Assembly: GCA_002428985.1 (NCBI GenBank)
Contig: DIYL01000048.1
Coordinates: 62,001 to 126,000, forward strand
Direction: 5' to 3'
Length of the DNA stretch: 64,000 nt
Source: Anaerolineales bacterium UBA6055
GTDB taxonomy: Bacteria; Chloroflexota; Anaerolineae; Aggregatilineales; Phototrophicaceae
A model generated the notes under the pieces. That model was given only the letters and a program-made list of their open reading frames with translations, ran no database searches and was not told the origin of the DNA. Below, piece after piece: positions 7,537 through 15,992 of the stretch. The number at the start of each line of letters is the position of its first letter. Position 1 is the first letter of the stretch. The translations under genes and the position numbers were made by a program.

Positions 7537-8867
7537 GAGTCCACCTCCTCAAGTTTTTGTTCCAGCAACCCGACAGCATCTGATGCGAGTATATCTCGAA
7601 TATCCATTTGACGATCTTCGCGGATAATCTGCAAATTGAGCTCATCGGCGTACATGCGGTACATATCCCATAATTTGAGGTTATGTGCATCCGCCTGTGC
7701 CATCTTTGCACCAGTTTTAGTTAGTGTCCAATGCCCATAGCGATAACTGGCATGATCGTTGTGTTCCAATTGCTTTAAACCGATCATGACACTTTTATTG
7801 CCGATGCCTTTGATAAATTCATCAGGGACAGATGTGGTCACTCCGCCATGTGCCATCGCATACTTATATATGTCGCGTAGAGCGTTTTGCGTCGCGAATC
7901 GTCGGCTATCTTCGCGTTGACGCAACCATGTCCAGACAAGCCCGCGCCCCGGTGCGAATCCGATCGAGATAATCACAATACTGAATGCCACCACAATAAT
8001 CATCGGTCCAGTGGGGATGTCATTATCAATCGCACTAATGACTGCGCCAACACCCCCCGAAAATGCTCCAAAGACCGCTGATAAAATCACCATCTGGTCG
8101 AGCTTGTTTGTCCATTGTCGTGCGGCAATCGCGGGAGCAATTAACATGCCGACCATCAAAATAACACCGGCTAATTGCAGACCCAACACAATCGCGATCA
8201 CAATCAATGTTGAGAGTAAGGTGTTTAAAAAGCCGACACGGAAGCCATTAGCAATTGCAAACTCAGGGTCGAATGTGATGAGTTTAAATTCTTTCCAGAA
8301 CAGCATCACTACAATAAATGTGACGAATCCAACGCTACTGACCAGTATGACATCACTCTCGATGATGGCAGCTGCTTGCCCGAAGATGAAGCTATCTAAA
8401 CCTGCTTGACTCGCATCGGGTATCGACTGAATATAAGCGAGGAGTGCAATTCCTGCTGCGAACCATGCTGCCAGCACAATCCCCATAGCCGTATCTTGCT
8501 TGATGCGAGTGGTATTGAGCACTGCCGAAATAAATCGCACACCCAACCAGCTGGCAATTCCGGCACCAACTAGCAAAACACTAAGTTCGCGCCCGACCAT
8601 CAAAAAGGCAATCGCCACACCCGGTAACGCCGCATGTGATAGGGCATCACCCATCAGACTTTCGTGACGTAAGACAGCAAAACAACCGAGCACGCCACTA
8701 ATCACGCCTAAAATTGACCCGCCAAGTGCGACAACCCGCACCGTATAAGTATAGTTAACTCCCAGCACAACTTGACTAATCGGCACAAAAATTGCACTCA
8801 GTAGTAAAATCGCACCGATCGTCAGCCAGACCCGTTTGTCTGCATCCGAAAATCGTTTAGTTTCCAT
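7533..8867 (-). CDS. Metal ABC transporter permease with DtxR-like C-terminal domain (TroC-like)
   Basis: Second ABC-3 family permease of the operon, 444 residues. About the first 300 are hydrophobic with the family motif LRHESLMGDALSHAALPGVA. Residues about 310-444 form a soluble tail with a winged-helix pattern. Within it, HWTLTKTGAKMAQADAHNLKLW echoes in spacing and character the LTxxGxxxA...HRLxE segment of DtxR/MntR regulators. TroC/MntC proteins with fused regulator-like tails are known, but the tail's function is not established. The gene starts 3 bases after the ATPase gene and overlaps the next permease by 4 bases, so the three are translationally linked. Confidence 0.87.
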   Translation of the reverse strand: METKRFSDADKRVWLTIGAILLLSAIFVPISQVVLGVNYTYTVRVVALGGSILGVISGVLGCFAVLRHESLMGDALSHAALPGVAIAFLMVGRELSVLLVGAGIASWLGVRFISAVLNTTRIKQDTAMGIVLAAWFAAGIALLAYIQSIPDASQAGLDSFIFGQAAAIIESDVILVSSVGFVTFIVVMLFWKEFKLITFDPEFAIANGFRVGFLNTLLSTLIVIAIVLGLQLAGVILMVGMLIAPAIAARQWTNKLDQMVILSAVFGAFSGGVGAVISAIDNDIPTGPMIIVVAFSIVIISIGFAPGRGLVWTWLRQREDSRRFATQNALRDIYKYAMAHGGVTTSVPDEFIKGIGNKSVMIGLKQLEHNDHASYRYGHWTLTKTGAKMAQADAHNLKLWDMYRMYADELNLQIIREDRQMDIRDILASDAVGLLEQKLEEVDS

Positions 8868-8870
8868 ACG

Positions 8871-9644
8871 CTAGTCTCCTGATGCAGCAATCACTTGACC
8901 GCCATGTAGATAGGAGACACGTCCACCATAAGTTCGCTGTAGATTTTCGGGTGTAAAGGTCGTCGTTGTTGCGCCGCTGGCAATCACCTCGACATTGAGT
9001 AAGGTCACCCAATCGAAGTAATCAGGAACCGTTTGTAAGTCGTGATGTACAACCAGCACTGTTTTACCGCGATCTTTGAGTTCACGTAGGATATTGATAA
9101 TCGCGCGTTCGGTCACGGCATCGACAGCAGCGAAGGGTTCATCCATGAAGTAAATCTGAGCATCTTGTACCAGTGCGCGTGCAAGGAATGTCCTCTGTTG
9201 TTGCCCGCCCGATAGCTGACTAATTTGGCGGTCGGCAAAGTCGGCTAAACCCACTTGGTCAAGTGCGTGAAGGGCTTTTTGTTTTTCACTACGTCCGGGG
9301 CGACGAAACCAACCCAGCTTCCCATATAGTCCCATCATGACGACATCCAGCACCGAAGTCGGAAAATCCCAATCGACACTCCCGCGCTGTGGTACGTAAC
9401 CGACCAGAGAGCGAGCCTGTTGATAGGGTTTTCCATAAAATCGGACTGTACCTGCTGCCCGTGGGATTAAGTTGAGCACGGCTTTAATCAATGTACTTTT
9501 GCCTGCGCCGTTAGGACCAACAATCGCCATCAGCACACCTTCGGGTATATTCAAGTCAATATCCCAGATGGCAGGTTTACTGTTATAAGCTACGGTTAAA
9601 TCATCAACGGTGAGGGCAATTTCTGTATGAGGGGTATTGTTCAT
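8871..9644 (-). CDS. Metal ABC transporter ATP-binding protein (TroB/ZnuC-like)
   Basis: A 257-residue ABC ATPase with Walker A GPNGAGKST (43-51), Q-loop YVPQRGSVDWDFP, signature LSGGQQQR, Walker B IYFMDEPF and H-loop VVHHD. YVPQRxxVDWDFPxxVxDVVMMG is characteristic of the Mn/Zn (TroB/MntB/ZnuC) subfamily. It energises the two permeases encoded immediately downstream. It lies 113 bases after the binding-protein gene, and that gap holds two strong hairpins. Confidence 0.95.
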   Translation of the reverse strand: MNNTPHTEIALTVDDLTVAYNSKPAIWDIDLNIPEGVLMAIVGPNGAGKSTLIKAVLNLIPRAAGTVRFYGKPYQQARSLVGYVPQRGSVDWDFPTSVLDVVMMGLYGKLGWFRRPGRSEKQKALHALDQVGLADFADRQISQLSGGQQQRTFLARALVQDAQIYFMDEPFAAVDAVTERAIINILRELKDRGKTVLVVHHDLQTVPDYFDWVTLLNVEVIASGATTTTFTPENLQRTYGGRVSYLHGGQVIAASGD

Positions 9645-9661
9645 GTGGTTCTCCCATTCTG

Positions 9662-9689
9662 TGTAGGGGCGAAACCAATCGTCTCTACA
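9662..9689. repeat. Intercistronic hairpin 1 between binding-protein and ATPase genes
   Basis: Imperfect inverted repeat TGTAGGGGCGA / TCGTCTCTACA (G-U tolerant) with a 6-base loop. It resembles dispersed intergenic palindromes common in related genomes. Confidence 0.55.
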
Positions 9690-9713
9690 AACTTGCTTTT
9701 TAATGCATCCCGT

Positions 9714-9737
9714 AGGGAAGAGGCATGCCTCTTCCCT
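9714..9737. repeat. Intercistronic hairpin 2, perfect 24-bp palindrome
   Basis: AGGGAAGAGGCA is followed directly by its reverse complement TGCCTCTTCCCT. It lies 20 bases after the binding-protein stop (reading leftwards). Such structures often protect the upstream message and lower downstream expression, which would give more binding protein than membrane subunits. Confidence 0.7.
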
Positions 9738-9757
9738 GCAAAATATTTTATCAATGA

Positions 9758-10783
9758 CTATGCATCACAGTCCACGTTTAGTAATTCTTCGGATGGCTCT
9801 GGGGTGAGACCTTCTGGCCATTCTGGAATCTCAAGCTCAACACCTGCACAAGCATAAGATTGTAGTACGGTGTAAGTATTTTCAGCGATCATACCGACAA
9901 AGGTGCCACCGAAGGTGTCTGGCTCACCCATTGCGTCAGAGTAGAGTTCACGCACACCGACGCGTACTTCACCTCCACCAGCCGCAACAGCTTCAACGAC
10001 GGCTTGAATTGTATCCGGTGAGATTGTGCTTTCTACGAATAGAACCGGAATATCGTTATTGATCACAAAATCGACAGTCTCTTGGATGTCACCGACACCT
10101 GCTTCATCTTCGGTACTGACACCTTGAATTGCTGCCATGCGCCAACCAAAAGCCGCACCATAGTATTGGAAAGCATCGTGTGAGGTCACCAGATAACGTT
10201 GGTTACCGGGGACAGCTCGCATCCCACTGTCTGCCCAATCGTAGAGTGTACGCAAGTCTTCGACATAGGCTTCGGCGTTTGCCATATAGAGGTCTGCGTT
10301 ATTTGCATCAAGTTCAGCCATAGCGCCAGCTAGATCCATCGCAGTAATCTCCCAGTTGCGCGGGTCAAACCAGAAGTGTGGGTCATCTGTGCCCAAAACC
10401 TCTTCTTCGAGTTCGAAGGCGCCAATGATAAATCCTGCATCCTTCACTGGTTGGGACATAGCATAGATGACTACATCCTGTTCTGCTAACGCCTCAAATA
10501 CCGTATCGAACTGACCTTCTAGGTTCAAGCCACTGTAGACGACTACATCCGCTTCACTCATCGCGGTGATGTCGGACTCAGTCGGTTGGTATAGATGTGG
10601 ATCTACACCAGCACCCATCAATGGTGTAATGGTCACACCCTCAGCACCTTCTGATAGGATCATCGCTAGATCAGTTGCTTGGGTGGTGGTTGTGATAACG
10701 GTCAATTCATCATCCTGCGCCATCACAGCAAAAGCGCCGATGGCTGTGATTACAATGACTAATAAAGTGCTCAGTTGTTTCAT
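9758..10783 (-). CDS. Metal ABC transporter substrate-binding protein (TroA/ZnuA-like)
   Basis: A cluster A-I (ZinT/TroA/PsaA) binding protein of 341 residues with an N-terminal signal sequence ending near AVMAQ. The metal ligands can be picked out by motif: His in GVDPHLYQP, His in DDPHFWFDP, His in TSHDAFQYYG and Asp in ELYSDAMG. The His-His-His-Asp set matches TroA and differs from the Glu-containing PsaA type, so Zn or Mn is plausible. There is no lipobox Cys, so tethering is unclear. A Shine-Dalgarno AGGAGG (10794-10799) sits 10 bases before the ATG. First gene of the operon, behind a promoter that contains regulator-like palindromes. Confidence 0.93.
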   Translation of the reverse strand: MKQLSTLLVIVITAIGAFAVMAQDDELTVITTTTQATDLAMILSEGAEGVTITPLMGAGVDPHLYQPTESDITAMSEADVVVYSGLNLEGQFDTVFEALAEQDVVIYAMSQPVKDAGFIIGAFELEEEVLGTDDPHFWFDPRNWEITAMDLAGAMAELDANNADLYMANAEAYVEDLRTLYDWADSGMRAVPGNQRYLVTSHDAFQYYGAAFGWRMAAIQGVSTEDEAGVGDIQETVDFVINNDIPVLFVESTISPDTIQAVVEAVAAGGGEVRVGVRELYSDAMGEPDTFGGTFVGMIAENTYTVLQSYACAGVELEIPEWPEGLTPEPSEELLNVDCDA

Positions 10784-10825
10784 GTTTTGAATGCCTCCTA
10801 ATTTTTGTTTTTAAGTTTATAATCT

Positions 10826-10855
10826 AATTTTTAGCCTAACTTAAAAATTTGTCAA
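10826..10855 (-). promoter_or_regulatory. Operon promoter with embedded DtxR/TroR-type operator
   Basis: On the minus strand, TTGACA (10855-10850) is followed by a 16-17 base spacer and an A/T-rich -10 (TAAAAAT). The spacer contains TTAAGTTAGGCTAA, similar to the left half of the DtxR-box consensus TTAGGTTAGSCTAACC. The stretch is also an 8-bp inverted repeat (AATTTTTA / TAAAAATT, centre GCCTAACT). Repressor binding here would block RNA polymerase when metal is plentiful. No dtxR-family gene is present in the window. Confidence 0.6.
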
Positions 10856-10941
10856 GAGGTAACAAATTATTAGTAAGAAATTTCTCATAAATCATTAGGA
10901 TATACGAGATAAACGGATCCAAGAAATAGCACCGATATTAT

Positions 10942-10959
10942 TTTTAGGGTAGCCTAAAA
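10942..10959. promoter_or_regulatory. Second DtxR-like palindrome
   Basis: TTTTAGG-GTAG-CCTAAAA: a perfect 7-bp inverted repeat around 4 bases, about 90 bp upstream of the promoter. The core AGGSTASCCT resembles metalloregulator boxes and the element in the promoter. Confidence 0.5.
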
Positions 10960-10984
10960 TAATGATCTGCAACATATAAAATAA

Positions 10985-11028
10985 AAAACTGCTCTCATCA
11001 CTTTGTCTAGCTATGAGAGAGCAGTTTT
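10985..11028 (-). terminator. Terminator downstream of the secreted-protein gene
   Basis: AAAACTGCTCTC / GAGAGCAGTTTT arms flank a loop of about 16 bases. Read leftwards, the stem is followed by a T-rich tract, as expected after the minus-strand gene ending at 11058. It may also work rightwards. Confidence 0.7.
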
Positions 11029-11057
11029 AGATTATGGAGGTATTGGATTAGCGGTGA

Positions 11058-12083
11058 TTATGGCATCGGTTCAGCAGAAACAGTCAATGGGAATTCGGTT
11101 TCATCGATATTTCCTGTGATTGACAAAATCGCTAAAAATTCACCAGATTCAGGAGCGGTTACACTGAATATTGCATTAGCAAAAAATGCACCACCATTGA
11201 GTCGGGTATCGCCGACTTCTTCGCCAGCTTGAACAAAGGTAACGATTATACTTTCTGGCAATTCAGCATCCGGCGCAATTGACACAGGATATACCATGTT
11301 AGCTTCGGCAGTTAATGCAAATACTAAGGCGTTACGACCTTGTAAGACAGCGGACTGTGGGCCATCGTCAAGACTGATTTTTTCCACAGGTGCGAATGTA
11401 ACTGTCGCGGTTGTAGGCTCAGTGGCATCGGCTGGACTCTTGATGAGTAACCCAACATTTTCTGTCTCTTTGGCGATAACAGCATAGCTTGTTATATTTG
11501 CTCCATTCAAACTTTTACCATACGCACCACCATTACTATTATAGAGCTCACCACTTAAACGCAGATTGGCACTATCCCGATTAGTATAGCCAATATTAAA
11601 TATGTCATTTTGTGTGACTGGAAACGCAATATACGCACTGTCACCCGGCTCGATTTCGACATCAAGTGTGGTTTCTACATAGTCTTCTATAATGACACCA
11701 CCAATGCTCACGCTGATTGTATAGTCACCAACCCCCGACTGACTACCAATCTGAATTGTGTAGTCTGTATCAGTAGTCGGATACACAAACATGCGTGCAT
11801 CCGGTACACCCTGCACTTTGTCCTGATTCGAACCAATATTTTGATCATCTTCATCGTACAAAACCATGGATGGATTAAAATCATCTGACACAACATCAAT
11901 TTGATAGAGTGTATTGGCTGGCACACTAACGATATAGCGGGGTAATTCTCCTTCGGCAATTGTTGCTGTCACAGGAGTATCAACAACGATTGGGGTGGGT
12001 GCTTCAGCTTCTTGTGCGATCCCAATACCTACAAGAAGTGAAAGTACAACACATACAATTATGTATCTTGCTTTGTAAATCAT
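11058..12083 (-). CDS. Secreted beta-sandwich protein, PPC-like domains
   Basis: A 341-residue exported protein: signal peptide at residues 1-23 (hydrophobic IIVCVVLSLLVGIGIAQ, cleavage near AQ-EAEA), then Thr/Val/Ile-rich beta structure. Segments such as LPRYIVSVPANTLYQIDV and DSAYIAFPVTQNDIFNIGY, spaced about 120 residues apart, resemble repeated PPC (bacterial pre-peptidase C-terminal) sandwich domains. No catalytic motif is visible. Monocistronic, with its own terminator. Probably a cell-surface or secreted binding protein; function unknown. Confidence 0.6.
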   Translation of the reverse strand: MIYKARYIIVCVVLSLLVGIGIAQEAEAPTPIVVDTPVTATIAEGELPRYIVSVPANTLYQIDVVSDDFNPSMVLYDEDDQNIGSNQDKVQGVPDARMFVYPTTDTDYTIQIGSQSGVGDYTISVSIGGVIIEDYVETTLDVEIEPGDSAYIAFPVTQNDIFNIGYTNRDSANLRLSGELYNSNGGAYGKSLNGANITSYAVIAKETENVGLLIKSPADATEPTTATVTFAPVEKISLDDGPQSAVLQGRNALVFALTAEANMVYPVSIAPDAELPESIIVTFVQAGEEVGDTRLNGGAFFANAIFSVTAPESGEFLAILSITGNIDETEFPLTVSAEPMP

Positions 12084-12655
12084 GTTAATCAGGTCCCTTC
12101 ACCTAAAGTTTTCACAACTTCATTATTAGACAATCACGAAATTTGACAAATTCGCATGGGACGGCAAAATGTATCCCGTTAGACGCTATCAGATAGTAGT
12201 TTAAAGGCGTAAATCCCTTATAAATACATCTATTGAGGCTGACTGGTTAATTGAGCGATGTGGCTCTATTGGTAAAGGAATGGAGATACTTATAAATAAT
12301 TTTTTATGATGTTTTTGTTACATTTTTATAATTAACATGTGATATTCGATAATCACGGCGAGTCATCGTCACAGTGTCTTGAAGTCGGTTAAAATCCTGT
12401 AGTTGTCAGTTTAACCAGACAGGTGATTGGTTTCCGGTTATTTATTATTAGTAAAGACTCTCATTAACGACGCTTTTTCTCTAAAACCAACGACCAATAA
12501 CCAACAACTTAAGCGGATGTGTAAGATGCCATAGTGAATCATCACAAAGTTTAACCGAAATAGATACACTACCATCGTCTCCCCTGTCTGTCGTCACAAT
12601 CAAACTTGCGCTATAATCTCCATATTCTGTCCAACAGATCAATAGGTAGAGACTC
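12084..12655. other. 572-bp divergent intergenic region
   Basis: It lies between the minus-strand secreted-protein gene and the plus-strand aldolase gene. Mostly AT-rich, with no supported gene. A TATAAT at 12612-12617 is the likely -10 for the aldolase gene; no convincing -35 hexamer is seen. Confidence 0.5.
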
Positions 12656-13618
12656 ATGGCAACAGCCCCTTTTGAACGCAACCCCGGTATCCCACTCGAT
12701 TTGGGATGGGTAAATGATACAACTATAAATTTAAGTGCGACCCAACGCCGTGCTAAAACAATGGGCACACGTCGCAGTGTTAAAAAAGAATGGCAAGCCG
12801 CATGGCTATTACGTGCCATCACGATGATTGACCTGACAACCCTCGCTGGTGATGATACCCCCGGCAAAGTGTATCGGATGTGTGCCAAAGCTAAGCAACC
12901 CTTACGCCAAGATCTTGTTGATGCCCTTGATATTGGTGACATTAACCTGACAACTGGCGCAGTATGTGTCTATCATGAACGGATTGGTGATGCAGTTGAT
13001 GCCCTCAAAGGCACAGATATTCCAGTTGCAGCGGTGTCGACGGGGTTTCCAGCCGGATTGAGTCCGTTCAAACAACGGATTGAAGAAATTAAGCAATCTG
13101 TCAAAGCAGGTGCGAAAGAGATCGATATTGTCATTTCTCGTGAGCATGTATTACAGGGCAACTGGAAAGCCCTCTATGACGAAGTCTGCGAGATGCGTCA
13201 AGCCTGTGGGGATGCGCATATGAAGACGATTTTAGCGACGGGTGAACTCGGTCCACTATGGCATGTGGCGCAAGCCAGTAAAGTCTGCATGATGGCAGGA
13301 GCAGATTTCATCAAGACAAGCACGGGTAAAGAACCTGTCAACGCAACCTTAGAAGTTAGCCTGACAATGGTACGCGAAATTCGCGCTTATCACGAGATGA
13401 CTGGATATAAAGTCGGATTCAAACCTGCCGGTGGTATCCGGACAGCAAAAGATGCACTCACATGGATGATCTTGATGAAAGAAGAACTGGGTGACGACTG
13501 GCTCAATAATCACTTGTTCCGGTTTGGTGCATCTAGCTTATTGACCGACATCGAACGCCAATTATCGCATCACGTCACCGGGCATTATGCTGCCAGCCAT
13601 CATATGCCAATGGGCTAA
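12656..13618 (+). CDS. deoC: Deoxyribose-phosphate aldolase
   Basis: Catalyses the reversible cleavage of 2-deoxyribose-5-phosphate to glyceraldehyde-3-phosphate and acetaldehyde in deoxynucleoside breakdown. 320 residues with the DeoC barrel motifs: EIDIVI (Asp157), DFIKTSTG (Schiff-base Lys220) and VGFKPAGGIR (Lys256), matching the Asp/Lys/Lys set of E. coli DeoC. It has about 50-60 extra N-terminal residues compared with the E. coli protein, as in the longer DeoC subgroup. A strong terminator follows. It may cooperate with the nucleoside hydrolase gene about 2.4 kb downstream, but the two are not in one operon. Confidence 0.95.
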   Translation: MATAPFERNPGIPLDLGWVNDTTINLSATQRRAKTMGTRRSVKKEWQAAWLLRAITMIDLTTLAGDDTPGKVYRMCAKAKQPLRQDLVDALDIGDINLTTGAVCVYHERIGDAVDALKGTDIPVAAVSTGFPAGLSPFKQRIEEIKQSVKAGAKEIDIVISREHVLQGNWKALYDEVCEMRQACGDAHMKTILATGELGPLWHVAQASKVCMMAGADFIKTSTGKEPVNATLEVSLTMVREIRAYHEMTGYKVGFKPAGGIRTAKDALTWMILMKEELGDDWLNNHLFRFGASSLLTDIERQLSHHVTGHYAASHHMPMG

Positions 13619-13642
13619 AATTAAACAACATTCAAGAACTCG

Positions 13643-13679
13643 AAAGTCCTTTTATGTATATAACATAGAGGGACTTTTT
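13643..13679 (+). terminator. Terminator after deoC
   Basis: AAAGTCC / GGACTTT stem, extended by imperfect pairing through the loop (ATGT / ACAT), ending in a five-T run. Confidence 0.8.
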
Positions 13680-13753
13680 ATATACAAAGTTGACAACAGC
13701 ACACCTATCCGGCATGCTAAACGCAGATTTTGCAAACACAACAGGCACACATC

Positions 13754-14881
13754 ATGACATACAAAACCAGTCTATCACTCCTAATATTACTCATCGTAAC
13801 ATGGACGTTGTCAGCTCAAGAGACTGTACCAACAGTCGAAGACTTTTGGAATGGCGATGCCGAATGGATCGTGGATATAGAAGATGTCGGATTGCCGATT
13901 GGTGAGAGTGATACCGTATCGATGGGGGATGGAGTCTATCGGTCTTATCTGCATGCCAGCGACCAATCTGCAGGCGTGATTGACCAATGTGGGATGCCAG
14001 TCGAATTCCCCGGTTGTTTAACCCTGTGGGAAAGTAGCGACAACGGTGAGACTTTTGATATGCCGATTCCGGTGTGTTTGATGCCATGCGAAAGTTGCCC
14101 CTGTGATGACCAACGCGACCACATCACCGCGCAACAATATCCACGTGTGACAGTCGCTGATGATGGGACATGGTATATGGCGTATGAGTGGCATGCCCAA
14201 ACGATTCTCCGGCAATCCGAGAATGGCATTAGCTGGTCGGATTGGAATTATATGATTACACCTGCGGGTACATGGCATACCAATGACTTCCCGTGCAGTG
14301 AGATTGAACGCATCGGCTCGCATCCGAATATTCGTGGCGAAGTTCATAACTGCTTGCTCGGTGCCCCTCCGGGAATTTATATCGAGGGTGATATGCTTTA
14401 TGTGTTTGTCGCGGCTGGGTCAGCACCCGGTCACATGCGCTGTTATAAAGGGAATCGTCATGACCCATTAGATGAGTTGACTGTATGTGATAACGATCCA
14501 CTTTTTGAAGGGGCACGCGAATACGGCGATATCGATTTACGCGGTGCAGAAGCCCATGATTATTTCGACTTTCGTTATGTGAGTTCCGCCGAAGTCACAA
14601 AAATCGGTGATCACTATTATATGTTCTACGAAGGAATTCGCGGCCCCGAAGAACTCGAAATCGGCAGTGATACCCAATTTGCATTAGGTATTGCGCGCTC
14701 AGTCACCGATCAAATTGATGGTGCATGGGAAAAATTCGACAATAACCCGATCATCATGGATATGCAATTTAATTGGGGTATCGGTCATGCCGATCTTGTG
14801 GTGATTGATGGCGTGACCTATCTCTATTCCGCGACCTCAACCAAAACGCGCGGACGTTATCAACTTGTGTGGAAAGAGTAG
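13754..14881 (+). CDS. Secreted five-bladed beta-propeller, glycosidase-like
   Basis: Start placed at ATG 13754 rather than 13730, because the signal peptide (MTYKTSLSLLILLIVTWTLS, cleaved near SAQ) then begins at the N-terminus. The mature protein of about 350 residues shows repeating Trp/Tyr-rich blades (TWYMAYEWHAQTILRQSENG, HYYMFYEGIRG, FNWGIGHADLVVIDG), as in the GH43/GH32/GH62-type five-bladed propeller superfamily. Several Cys (CLMPCESCPC, CYKG) suggest disulfides. No catalytic acid can be assigned confidently, so hydrolase activity is only inferred. The next secreted propeller starts 15-40 bases downstream, so the two may be co-transcribed. Confidence 0.6.
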   Translation: MTYKTSLSLLILLIVTWTLSAQETVPTVEDFWNGDAEWIVDIEDVGLPIGESDTVSMGDGVYRSYLHASDQSAGVIDQCGMPVEFPGCLTLWESSDNGETFDMPIPVCLMPCESCPCDDQRDHITAQQYPRVTVADDGTWYMAYEWHAQTILRQSENGISWSDWNYMITPAGTWHTNDFPCSEIERIGSHPNIRGEVHNCLLGAPPGIYIEGDMLYVFVAAGSAPGHMRCYKGNRHDPLDELTVCDNDPLFEGAREYGDIDLRGAEAHDYFDFRYVSSAEVTKIGDHYYMFYEGIRGPEELEIGSDTQFALGIARSVTDQIDGAWEKFDNNPIIMDMQFNWGIGHADLVVIDGVTYLYSATSTKTRGRYQLVWKE

Positions 14882-14920
14882 AGGAATTATTTTACGATGG
14901 ACATTGGTAGAGGAAAATCA

Positions 14921-15991
14921 ATGCAATTAATCATCCGATGTTTAATGATTTATATATATCTCTTGTTTTTGGGAAGTATCGCAATTGCCCAACACTTCCC
15001 CGATGGATTAATTGCTTATACACCTCACGAAAACTGTGAGCATTACTGTGTTAATCGCATTTTGATCATTGATCCGAATACAGGTGAAACTGTCGAGATT
15101 GAATCCGATGGGCATCATACGATTTACAGTGAATCTTTAGATTGGTCCGCTGGACAACGTTATCTGCTTTATTGGACAAATGATTTTAAAGCGAACATTG
15201 CTGATGCCAATACAGGCGAAACTGTTGGCGAAATAGAATTTTTCCAAGAAATTGGTAGACCTATTCGTCAAGGTGTTTGGTACGATTGGCATCCGACACA
15301 ACCTCTCATTGCATTTATATATATCAGCGATTTTGAACCCGACCAACCATTCCATAGTCTTCATCTATTTGATGTGCCGACCCAACAATGGATTCCACTA
15401 ATTGATGACCTCAATATTCACCCATATCTTGTGCAATGGTCGCCTGATGGTCAAAAAATCTTATTCAGAAGTGGTGACGTTGGTACATATCCAGAATCTG
15501 ACTTGTATATATATGATATGTTGACACAGAATATTGTTAACTTGACAGATGCAAGCAATTGGTACGGACATCCTGACTGGTCGGCTGATAGTGAACGCAT
15601 CACTTATGTGCTGGATACAGACGTGCTTATCCATAATATCTACACGCAAGAAATCGAGAGTCTTTACGATTTTGAGGATTTACATATCGGTGGGTCTGAG
15701 TGGGCGTTAGATGATACGGCAATTCTTGTTTGGACACATGATACAAGCAATGAAGATAATGATATTGAATTCTATTTGATTGATTTAGCAGAGAAATCAT
15801 CTGACCTTATTCTTGAAGTCTCATCACATTTTAGCGGATATGACATCTCCCCAGATGGCACAGCTATTGTGTATCTCGCAGGCGAAACTAATCCTAAAGA
15901 TGTCTGCATTCTGAGTTTGATCACTCAAGAAGAGGCATGTTTAGATGGTGAAAAAGCATATAGGGTAAGCTACCCGGCTTGGGGGAATTAA
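14921..15991 (+). CDS. Secreted TolB-like beta-propeller protein
   Basis: Start chosen at ATG 14921 (GAGG 7 bases upstream, signal peptide MQLIIRCLMIYIYLLFLGSI directly at the N-terminus); an in-frame ATG at 14897 is the alternative. The mature protein is built of WD40/TolB-like repeats: VQWSPDGQKILF, PDWSADSERITYV, SEWALDDTAILVW and YDISPDGTAIVYL. That pattern matches the PD40 repeats of extracytoplasmic propellers. Probably a scaffold or ligand-binding surface protein. The substrate is unknown. Confidence 0.65.
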   Translation: MQLIIRCLMIYIYLLFLGSIAIAQHFPDGLIAYTPHENCEHYCVNRILIIDPNTGETVEIESDGHHTIYSESLDWSAGQRYLLYWTNDFKANIADANTGETVGEIEFFQEIGRPIRQGVWYDWHPTQPLIAFIYISDFEPDQPFHSLHLFDVPTQQWIPLIDDLNIHPYLVQWSPDGQKILFRSGDVGTYPESDLYIYDMLTQNIVNLTDASNWYGHPDWSADSERITYVLDTDVLIHNIYTQEIESLYDFEDLHIGGSEWALDDTAILVWTHDTSNEDNDIEFYLIDLAEKSSDLILEVSSHFSGYDISPDGTAIVYLAGETNPKDVCILSLITQEEACLDGEKAYRVSYPAWGN

Positions 15992-15992
15992 C

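Noticed and set aside
12481..12942. 153-residue open frame on the minus strand
   Set aside because: It overlaps the start of deoC, has an Arg/Ser-rich implausible composition and no ribosome-binding site.
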